Positions 57,927-64,000 of a DNA stretch of 64,000 nt are shown here, piece by piece. This stretch comes from Microcaldota archaeon (GTDB lineage Archaea > Micrarchaeota > Micrarchaeia > Micrarchaeales > Micrarchaeaceae). A program made the translations under genes and the position numbers. The stretch lies in the NCBI GenBank assembly GCA_021816885.1, contig JAKAWS010000002.1:1-64000 (forward strand). The letters are read 5' to 3'. Position 1 is the first letter of the stretch; every line of letters starts with the position of its first letter. The notes under the pieces are model-generated. The model saw only the letters and a program-made list of their open reading frames with translations, was not told where the DNA came from and ran no database searches.

Positions 57927-59129
57927 TCAGCCCAGTTTTCTTCCGAGTGCGGAGAGCTTAGCCATATCCAAGTAAGAAGGGTTCTTTCCTGTTCCCGAGC
58001 TTACGACATAATTGCGTATCGCTTTCGGCGGTATCCCGTTGTTCCTAAATCCCGCAATAGTCGGAGTTCTAGGGTCGTCCCATCCGCTCAGCTCCCCGGA
58101 CTTTATCGCCTTTATTATGTCAGACTTGTGGGCGAGCATCCCCTTCACCTTCAATACCCCAACTTCTATCGTGTGGGGCTGCGCCTCGCCTATCGCCGAA
58201 TATAAGTATGCCTGCTTTACCCCGTTCACCTCGTGCTCGATTCCCCTTATCACAAGGTTTATCCCCATCTCATGGTCGTCAATCGCCGACGCGAAGTTGT
58301 ACAGCGGCCACGCCCTATATCTCCCTTTCGTTATGGGGTGCTCGGCCTCTATGACCCTCATCATTATCCAGTCCCTTACAGAAGGGTTTGGATGGCTCAT
58401 ATCAGTCTTAAGTCTAAGCACTGCTTCACCTTCCTTATACGAGGATAGCATCTTCTCCCACAGCTCGGTGTTTACTGCAGTGCTGTTCGACCTGCACGCG
58501 CAGGCTCTTCCCTCGGCCCGGTTCCTCCTCATTATCTCAGAATCGCATGTGCATACATAAGCATGTCCATCGAGGATGAGCCTCTTTGCATACTTGTAGT
58601 AAAGTTCCATCCGCTCGCTCTGCCGGAAGATTCCGCTTATACTGCAGCCCAGCCAGTTCAGATCGTCTATGATTGCCTTGTACGCTTCCGGTATAGGGGG
58701 TTTGGTCTTTGGATCGGTATCCTCGAACCTGACAAAGAACGAGCCATTGTACATTTTAGCGTACTCATCGCAGAGTATAGCGACCTTCGCATGGCCGATA
58801 TGGAGAAAACCGCTAGGGTTTGGAGCGAACCTCGTGTTTACTTTTATAGACTCGGTAACCCAAGAGAGTTTGGGAAGCCCGGTCCTCTCCGCCTTTTCCG
58901 GATAGACATAATGTGCAGATTCTTCCTCCAACTCTTCCTTGGTCAGAGAGTTCACTTCTGCTACTACTGTCCCAACCATCTTTCTGATTCTGTCGGATCC
59001 AATCTCCTTTGAAGCAAACTCCGCAAAGAGCTTGTTCATTACGTTCTCTGGCACTGCCTTGCCATAATCAAGCGCGTTCTTGACCGCAAACTTCCTTGCG
59101 GCCTTTCTTATTAACTCGTCATCAAGCAT
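57927..59129 (-). CDS. gltX: Glutamyl-tRNA synthetase, truncated (no anticodon-binding domain)
   Basis: A 400-aa class I synthetase. It has the archaeal N-terminal helical domain (ELIRKAARKFAVKNALDYGK), catalytic core with HIGH (110-113 in APNPSGFLHIGHAK), FVRFEDTDPKTKPP, KRLILDGHAYVCTCD, LRLKTDMSHPNPSVRDWIM, WPLYNFASAIDDHEMGI, and SGWDDPRTPTIAGFRNNGI after an LAHKSDI sequence in the KMSKS position. Archaeal GluRS is about 550-570 aa with a C-terminal beta-barrel anticodon domain. Here the protein stops about 40 residues after the DDPRTPT motif. No remainder is visible in the next 400 bp. It may be a split or minimal enzyme. Confidence 0.88.
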   Translation of the reverse strand: MLDDELIRKAARKFAVKNALDYGKAVPENVMNKLFAEFASKEIGSDRIRKMVGTVVAEVNSLTKEELEEESAHYVYPEKAERTGLPKLSWVTESIKVNTRFAPNPSGFLHIGHAKVAILCDEYAKMYNGSFFVRFEDTDPKTKPPIPEAYKAIIDDLNWLGCSISGIFRQSERMELYYKYAKRLILDGHAYVCTCDSEIMRRNRAEGRACACRSNSTAVNTELWEKMLSSYKEGEAVLRLKTDMSHPNPSVRDWIMMRVIEAEHPITKGRYRAWPLYNFASAIDDHEMGINLVIRGIEHEVNGVKQAYLYSAIGEAQPHTIEVGVLKVKGMLAHKSDIIKAIKSGELSGWDDPRTPTIAGFRNNGIPPKAIRNYVVSSGTGKNPSYLDMAKLSALGRKLG

Positions 59130-59139
59130 TATATTACCG

Positions 59140-59712
59140 CTATCCGAGCTCAGCCAATCTCAGCTGGTTCTGGTAAAGGGTGCCCTGTTCTGTGACTATC
59201 GCCTGCACAGATACCGGCACAGTGCTTCCAACATCCAAGATATTAGATATGCGGAGCGGGTAGGTAGAATTCCCAATATCTATTCTGACTAGGCTACCAG
59301 AGTATCTCAGCATCACCGGATTGGGAAGTTTTATGTACGCAGTGGTGTTAAAGGCAAGGCCGGTGCTGTAGCCCACGATGGAGTTGTATACTAAGTACGA
59401 AGAGAAATTACTTCCGTTGACGTCTATCTGGTTCCCGACCTTGGTATAGCTGTTTATGTTGCCCTCTTTCTGAAGGATTCCAAGTTCGTTAAGCAGCGAG
59501 TTGGATGGCTGCCCGTAAAGGACCATATTCCTAGAATAGCCTTGGATAACTGCGTTGGCAGTACCGGTCACGAGCAGCGTTGGGGTAATGGTTGTAGTCG
59601 TGCCCTTGGTCGGCGGCGAGGAGTTGCTACCGGCAACATTACCAAGGACGAACATGACTGATAGTATTATCACGGCAGCTATCATCAATATGCTTTTTGT
59701 CTTTTTCTCCAT
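59140..59712 (-). CDS. Membrane-anchored extracytoplasmic protein, unknown
   Basis: 190 aa. One N-terminal hydrophobic segment (about 7-26, ILMIAAVIILSVMFVLGNVA) then a Ser/Thr/Pro-rich linker (SSPPTKGTTTTITPT) and a soluble beta-rich domain with several N-x-S/T sites and no cysteines. It ends 10 bp before the gltX start (59129) and is co-directional. No recognisable family. Confidence 0.6.
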   Translation of the reverse strand: MEKKTKSILMIAAVIILSVMFVLGNVAGSNSSPPTKGTTTTITPTLLVTGTANAVIQGYSRNMVLYGQPSNSLLNELGILQKEGNINSYTKVGNQIDVNGSNFSSYLVYNSIVGYSTGLAFNTTAYIKLPNPVMLRYSGSLVRIDIGNSTYPLRISNILDVGSTVPVSVQAIVTEQGTLYQNQLRLAELG

Positions 59713-59777
59713 ATAATCACTTTCTAATCTGTCATAAACAATGGTGGGGTCTATTATATTCGGGAGAAACCTTTATT

Positions 59778-60194
59778 ATGGTTTTCAGAGAGGAGCTAAA
59801 TAAACACATTACAAGTCTTACGCAAATCAGAAGAAGCCTGATACAAATGCTACACGAAATGAAATTGAATTCCATCCCATTCGAGAAAATCCAAACAGGG
59901 CAGAAGATTATAGAAGTCCGCCTGTATGATGAAAAGAGACGGATGGTGAAGATCGGCGACATCATAGTCTTCGCCAAGTTGCCAGATAAGACGGAGAAAA
60001 TCAGAGTAGAGGTAATTGGACTTTCTATTTTCAAATCTTTTCGGGATTTGTTCTCCAATTTCGATAAGTCAAAATTTGGGCACGATCAAATCTTAAGCTT
60101 AGAAGAGCAGATCGAACTACAACGTGAGCACTATACAGAAGGCGAAGAAAAAACTAGTGGTGTTATCGGTATCCATATCAAGTTGATTAAATAA
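59778..60194 (+). CDS. ASCH domain protein
   Basis: 138 aa. The C-terminal 110 residues carry the ASCH fold: MKLNSIPFEKIQTGQKIIEV and RLYDEKRRMVKIGDIIVF, then KIRVEVIGLSIFKSFRDLFS. ASCH proteins bind RNA or nucleotides. The N-terminal 28 residues (REELNKHITSLTQIRRSLIQ) are a helical extension. A TATA-like tattatattcgg (59751-59762) places a leaderless start at the ATG at 59778; the frame is open upstream inside the divergent gene. More AT-rich than neighbours. Confidence 0.75.
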   Translation: MVFREELNKHITSLTQIRRSLIQMLHEMKLNSIPFEKIQTGQKIIEVRLYDEKRRMVKIGDIIVFAKLPDKTEKIRVEVIGLSIFKSFRDLFSNFDKSKFGHDQILSLEEQIELQREHYTEGEEKTSGVIGIHIKLIK

Positions 60195-60289
60195 TACCCA
60201 CGCAGATAGGCAGATATGGCAAATACCTATACATATAGCTTTCCTCGAAAGTCTTACAATCCCGCGCGCCCACCGCGCACGAGATAGAG

Positions 60290-61180
60290 CTATCCATTCC
60301 GATCGAATCTCTTAAGGAATGAAGGTATCGCTTCTGCGACATCTACAGCTATTATATGCGTTCCTTTCTTCTTGTACAGCCTATCCCCTATCCTCGAATG
60401 GACGTACGCCCCCGCTACCGCCGCTCTGAACGAGTCGGCTCCGCATGCCATGTACCCGGATATGATTCCAGACAGCACATCCCCAGTTCCCATCGTTGCC
60501 AATGCAGAAGACTCTGACCTTATCACTTTTATCTCCTCCCCATCAGTGACTACTGTCTCATGCCCTTTTAGAAGTATGCAGCATCCGATCTTTTTGGACA
60601 TCCTCACGGCCGCCTGAATCCTATCTTCCAAGGAACGTGCCTTGAGCTCTTTGCCGTAAATCTTCCCGAACTCCCTGAGGTGCGGGGTCAGAACAACGTT
60701 TTTGTCGAACCGTCGCACATTCCCTACAGAGTATATCGCATCTGCGTCAACGACAACTTTCTTCTTGGAGGCAACAGCGTAATCTATTATGGATGCAGCT
60801 TTCATCATGGTTGCCTTGCCCCTGCCTATCCCCATCCCTATCGCCACAGCTTCAGCCTTGTCTATCCCCAACTTTGCGATGCTTATCTCCCCCTCTCTGA
60901 TATTCTTCTTCCCGAACTCCCTTACTATTATATTCGGAGAGAGCGACCTTACCCTGCCTATTATGGCCTTCGGCACATACAGCTGTGCATATCCTGTTCC
61001 TACCCTCAACGCCGCAATGGCGCTGTAGGCTGCCCTTGCCGCGAGGACTGGGGCTCCATGATAATCAGAGCTGCCAGCGAAGAGCACCACGGCCCCGTTT
61101 TCCCATTTCCCGCCATCAATTTTTCTCGGCACTGTCGCGGCTCTGATATCCTCATCAGATGCGATGGTAGTGTGCAACAT
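60290..61180 (-). CDS. nnrD: ADP/ATP-dependent NAD(P)H-hydrate dehydratase
   Basis: A 296-aa ribokinase-like enzyme that repairs damaged NAD(P)H hydrates. WENGAVVLFAGSSDYHGAPV, AARAAYSAIAALRVGTGYAQ, VVVDADAIYSVG, VLTPHLREFGKIYG and ATMGTGDVLSGIISGYMACG (GTGD anion hole) are the YjeF C-terminal-domain landmarks. The epimerase half (NnrE), often fused in front, is missing here and must be elsewhere or absent. Confidence 0.9.
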   Translation of the reverse strand: MLHTTIASDEDIRAATVPRKIDGGKWENGAVVLFAGSSDYHGAPVLAARAAYSAIAALRVGTGYAQLYVPKAIIGRVRSLSPNIIVREFGKKNIREGEISIAKLGIDKAEAVAIGMGIGRGKATMMKAASIIDYAVASKKKVVVDADAIYSVGNVRRFDKNVVLTPHLREFGKIYGKELKARSLEDRIQAAVRMSKKIGCCILLKGHETVVTDGEEIKVIRSESSALATMGTGDVLSGIISGYMACGADSFRAAVAGAYVHSRIGDRLYKKKGTHIIAVDVAEAIPSFLKRFDRNG

Positions 61181-61334
61181 GGTTAGATATGCCCAGCAAC
61201 ATTTTTACGTTTTAGTATCGAGAGTCAGTCCTCTGCGCGAAAGCGCCCGCCAATACATTTTATAAGACGTTTTTTAGGATTGCTCTTTTAAGCGTTTTGA
61301 TAGATTTATAGGCATTGTTGAAAGGTCGAATAGA

Positions 61335-61748
61335 ATGATCAAACAAACTCGAACTAGAGAGGTGCAGAGCCAGATAAGGAAGATTCTCGGAAAACACGTA
61401 TATGGGAACATGTACGGACTCAGCGAAGCACAGATAACTAACATCGACTTTTTGACGAAGACAGTACTAGGCTCTGCAAAAGTCGGCAATATGCACATAA
61501 TAGAGCTGGTAACCAAGAAATTCCCGGGCTACAACGGCATAGAGGGAGGGGTATCCATAATTGCCCTGATAGAGGAGAGCCACATTGCCCTGCATACATG
61601 GCCTGAAAGCAGTTATGCGACTGTCGACATATATTCATGCGGAGATCACAGCAGGCCAGAACTTGCATACAAGCATATCCTAGAGAGACTTACTCCGAAA
61701 AAGCACAAATTTTTCAGTGCCGACAGAGGAAACATGACCGTCTCTTAG
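61335..61748 (+). CDS. speD: S-adenosylmethionine decarboxylase proenzyme (SpeD)
   Basis: A 137-aa pyruvoyl-dependent enzyme of polyamine synthesis. It self-cleaves between E81 and S82 in EESHIALHTWPE to make the pyruvoyl group. GKHVYGNMYG near the start and C102 (SCGDHSRPELAY) are conserved. In some archaea the same family has become arginine decarboxylase, so the substrate is not certain. No other polyamine gene is adjacent. Confidence 0.92.
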   Translation: MIKQTRTREVQSQIRKILGKHVYGNMYGLSEAQITNIDFLTKTVLGSAKVGNMHIIELVTKKFPGYNGIEGGVSIIALIEESHIALHTWPESSYATVDIYSCGDHSRPELAYKHILERLTPKKHKFFSADRGNMTVS

Positions 61749-61832
61749 GCGGTCGCACCGATTCCGCGTTCCGATATTTCCTCTCAGAAAAACATTTAAT
61801 TATCTTTGCGAGAGAACAAGTGTGGTGAAAAT

Positions 61833-62564
61833 ATGCCATTTAAAGAAGGAGACTTCATAGAGATAGAGTACACGGCCAAGAATGACGAAGACGGCGCGTT
61901 GCTCGCCACTACAAATCCGGAGACCGCGAAGGCGTCAGATGCCTATGACGAGCACGTAAAGTACGGACCGGTGCTTGTAGTCCTTGGTTCTAATGCTGTG
62001 GTTAGAGGCCTAGAAAAGGAGCTGGAGAAGATGAACCCCGGCGAGAGCAAAACGTTCGTCCTCGAGGCTGAAGAAGCTTTCGGAAGAAGGGACGAGAGCC
62101 TCGTGAGGGTGATGAAGGAGTCGGAATTCAAGGCACATAACCTGAAGCCCTATCCTGGGATGAGGGTCAACATAGACAATGCTCCCGCCACAGTAAAAAG
62201 TACGGGGTCGGGAAGGGTCGTTATAGACATGAACCATCCGGATTCCGGAAAGAGGATAAGGTACGAAGTAAAGGTGTCAAGGAAGATAGAGAAGGAGGAG
62301 GAAAAAATAGCGAAGCTTGTAGATACATACGGGCTGAATCCAACGAGCATAAAGAACGACAGGGAGGGCGCGGAGGTATTCTTTGACAACAAGGTAAGGA
62401 AGGACTCAGACTACTTCATAAACAAGGCGAGCTCCCTTGCAGCGATATTTACCTACATGAAGGATATAAAGAGGATAGTCGTAAAAGAGGAGTACATCAA
62501 TGAAGCAGCCGGGAAACAGGAAGAGACAATGCAGAAAGACTCAGTCCGACCGTCTGACGAGTAA
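61833..62564 (+). CDS. FKBP-type peptidyl-prolyl isomerase (SlyD-like, archaeal long form)
   Basis: 243 aa. FKBP domain with inserted IF chaperone flap: FKEGDFIEIEYTAKNDEDGA, YGPVLVVLGSNAVVRGLEKE, LEAEEAFGRRDESLVRVMKE, PGMRVNIDNAPATVKSTGSG, NHPDSGKRIRYEVKV. A C-terminal about 90-residue extension (IAKLVDTYGLNPTSIKNDRE …) is typical of archaeal long FKBPs. The ATG at 61833 is used because GGTGaaaat precedes it; the frame is open to 61806. It overlaps the convergent gene at 62541 by 24 bp. Confidence 0.9.
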   Translation: MPFKEGDFIEIEYTAKNDEDGALLATTNPETAKASDAYDEHVKYGPVLVVLGSNAVVRGLEKELEKMNPGESKTFVLEAEEAFGRRDESLVRVMKESEFKAHNLKPYPGMRVNIDNAPATVKSTGSGRVVIDMNHPDSGKRIRYEVKVSRKIEKEEEKIAKLVDTYGLNPTSIKNDREGAEVFFDNKVRKDSDYFINKASSLAAIFTYMKDIKRIVVKEEYINEAAGKQEETMQKDSVRPSDE

Positions 62565-63068
62565 TATCCCGAGCAGCACTACCCATATCATCAGCGGAAA
62601 GAGCGCAACGCGCTCTGCGATTCCGTTGCCAACACCCCCAGCAAAGAGCATCCACCCCGAAACCGATAATCCGGCAAGTGCGAGAGATGCTATCCTAAAG
62701 GTTCCCCTTTTGTTGAACATCAGGATAGCTGATATCCCAAACGCGGCGAACGCCGCCGTAATAAATATATGGAGAATCCCGTATGTAAGGTTGAATATGC
62801 TTATCAAGAAAGCGCACAAAGCTGCACCGATGAGCGGATACTGTGAATTTCCTATCCTATTTCTTCCAGCAACCGTGCCGAGCAGCACTGCAAAGCCAAC
62901 AATGCCCTCCGATATGTCTGCATACACGCTCTTGTAAAGGATGTAGCTTACCGTCAGGTTAGCTGAATATCCCGAATAAGCCGAGACAAGAAAAAATACA
63001 GCCACAAATTGCAATATCCCAAGTACGAGCAGAATTCCAGCCAATCTATTTCTGGTTCTCAATGGCAT
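62541..63068 (-). CDS. Six-helix membrane protein, DUF998-like
   Basis: 175 aa with about six hydrophobic helices (LAGILLVLGILQFVAVFFLV; ISEGIVGFAVLLGTVAGR; YPLIGAALCAFLISIFNLTY; FITAAFAAFGISAILMF; IASLALAGLSVSGWMLFAGG; LFPLMIWVVLLGILLV). The N-terminal …SANLTVSYILYKSVYADISEGIV resembles DUF998 proteins. Function unknown. It is downstream of spt4 on the same strand, 16 bp apart. Confidence 0.65.
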   Translation of the reverse strand: MPLRTRNRLAGILLVLGILQFVAVFFLVSAYSGYSANLTVSYILYKSVYADISEGIVGFAVLLGTVAGRNRIGNSQYPLIGAALCAFLISIFNLTYGILHIFITAAFAAFGISAILMFNKRGTFRIASLALAGLSVSGWMLFAGGVGNGIAERVALFPLMIWVVLLGILLVRRSD

Positions 63069-63084
63069 ATTAGCATCTGCCGGT

Positions 63085-63276
63085 CTAACCTTTTATGTTA
63101 AGCGCAAAAGTGCTGTTTATGTTTATGTTAAGTTTCTTTGCTATCTCAGACTTCTCGCAGTCGAGCATTATTATATAGCCACTTATCTTGTTGGTTATGT
63201 CGGCAGAGCCGCATATCGGACATCTGTTTCCGCTCTTTATTATTATCCTGCATTTTTTGCATGCTGTCTCATCCAT
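63085..63276 (-). CDS. spt4: Transcription elongation factor Spt4 (RpoE'')
   Basis: A 63-aa zinc-ribbon protein that partners Spt5. ACKKCRIIIKSGNRCPICGS has the two CxxC pairs; KISGYIIMLDCEKSEIAKKL completes the Spt4 fold. Usual archaeal position right after rpoE', 14 bp apart. Confidence 0.93.
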   Translation of the reverse strand: MDETACKKCRIIIKSGNRCPICGSADITNKISGYIIMLDCEKSEIAKKLNININSTFALNIKG

Positions 63277-63290
63277 TATATCACTTACTT

Positions 63291-63887
63291 TTATTTCTTA
63301 GATTTTCCTCCCTTCCCCTTCTGTGAAGATTTGCCCTGGCTGGATCTAGCCGCAGCGGCAACCCACTCGAGTTTGCCAAGCCCTTCGGGCCTCATCGTGA
63401 GCGCGATCCTCGATTCCCTCATATTCTTGTTCTTTATGCTGACGGTGGAAATTTTAGCATATACTATGTCTCCTTTCTTTAGCGACTTGCCACCTTTTTT
63501 GGAGACAAACGTCGAACTCTTCTTATCCATAGATATGAAGTCGTCGGTTATCTGAGAGACATGCACAAGGCCATCGATAGGTCCAATCCTAACGAAAGCG
63601 CCGAAGTCCATCAGCTCAGTCACCTCGCCTACAACAATCTCTTCCACCTTCGGGTAGTATGCGAGCGCATCAAAGTCCACGCTATGCCTGGTGGACGGAT
63701 CTCCCGGAAAGATGAATCCATCGCTTATGTTCCTAACGTTGTATACCGCTATTATCACGCCCATATCCTTGTCTATGGTTCCCTCATACTTTTCACGGAG
63801 GGTCTTATCGGCTACTGCAGTTATATCCTTGCCAAAATTGTCAGGCGTCATTTTGAAAGTGTCGTTAACTTCGTATATTTTATACAT
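63291..63887 (-). CDS. rpoE1: DNA-directed RNA polymerase subunit E' (Rpb7 homologue)
   Basis: 198 aa, the other half of the stalk module with RpoF. The N-terminal RNP-like domain (MYKIYEVNDTFKMTPDNFGK) is followed by an S1/OB domain (VGEVTELMDFGAFVRIGPID; GLVHVSQI; KGDIVYAKISTVSI) and a lysine/serine-rich tail (SSQGKSSQKGKGGKSKK). TATA box ttttataaatata on the minus strand at about 63941-63953, roughly 55-65 nt upstream of the ATG. Confidence 0.95.
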   Translation of the reverse strand: MYKIYEVNDTFKMTPDNFGKDITAVADKTLREKYEGTIDKDMGVIIAVYNVRNISDGFIFPGDPSTRHSVDFDALAYYPKVEEIVVGEVTELMDFGAFVRIGPIDGLVHVSQITDDFISMDKKSSTFVSKKGGKSLKKGDIVYAKISTVSIKNKNMRESRIALTMRPEGLGKLEWVAAAARSSQGKSSQKGKGGKSKK

Positions 63888-64000
63888 TCGCTCATCCAGT
63901 ATAATCAGAGTGCCAAAAGCACAACTCTATTTCTCCACCTATATTTATAAAATTTGCTATTGTCGGTGCTTTGAGACTTTGTTAACCCATAGGTACCCTA

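Noticed and set aside
1-64000. CRISPR array
   Set aside because: No regularly spaced direct repeats and no cas-like genes were seen anywhere in the window.

Overview
The window is archaeal chromosome. It carries an A-type ATP synthase operon, family D DNA polymerase genes (DP1 and the start of DP2), archaeal DnaG, Hjc, a Hef-type helicase, NreA, Alba, pelota, Taw1, fibrillarin, RNA polymerase subunits F, E' and Spt4, L21e and a TATA-binding protein. Compact spacing, overlapping starts, many TATA boxes 20-30 nt before start codons (leaderless transcripts), several unusually short versions of core proteins (single-repeat TBP, short GltX, short TrmI) and a class III pilin-like protein of the QSAMEYLTTYGWAIL type suggest a small-genome DPANN archaeon. 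Micrarchaeota (ARMAN-like) is my best guess. That placement is inference, because no rRNA gene is in view.

Layout. 1-2252: DP2/DP1 and a UPF0147 protein. 2439-7495: a surface-glycan block of two GT2 glycosyltransferases and two large polytopic membrane proteins. 7498-10165: a ferritin-like/VIT1 metal transporter and PolX. 10382-15183: an accessory region dominated by a 4.38-kb transposon (10795-15175) with terminal inverted repeats and an 8-bp target duplication. It carries an IS6-like SWIM-zinc-finger transposase, a membrane protein, a 53-aa basic protein and a one-chain restriction-modification-type enzyme. 15252-20118: pilin-like protein, NreA, M24 peptidase, MoxR, RpoF and DUF655. 20145-22743: an AT-rich accessory island. 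23046-27627: L21e, half-length TBP, TrmI, topoisomerase I and an SMR pair. 28136-36518: ATP synthase operon K-E-C-F-A-B-D-(40-aa protein)-H-I. 36524-39222: Alba, a two-HTH regulator and unknowns. 39336-44360: ferritin-like protein and a PadR/ABC-2/CARDB export cluster. 44439-48109: DnaG, Hjc and the Hef helicase. 48169-51753: tRNA-Phe with a 15-nt intron, a protein with two L12/P1-like domains, Taw1, a coiled-coil protein and tRNA-Gly. 51765-64000: pelota, DedA, a histidine kinase, fibrillarin, a short GluRS, NnrD, SpeD, an FKBP, Spt4 and Rpb7.

Four items stand out. First, the restriction-modification transposon, with exactly definable ends and a G9 tract inside the methylase reading frame. 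Second, the single-repeat TBP. Third, the protein with two tandem L12/P1-type dimerisation domains. Fourth, a pair of AT-rich genes for a shared unknown family (IDELWF...KDNNKAL). Function calls rest on motifs read by eye; no database or structure search was run.
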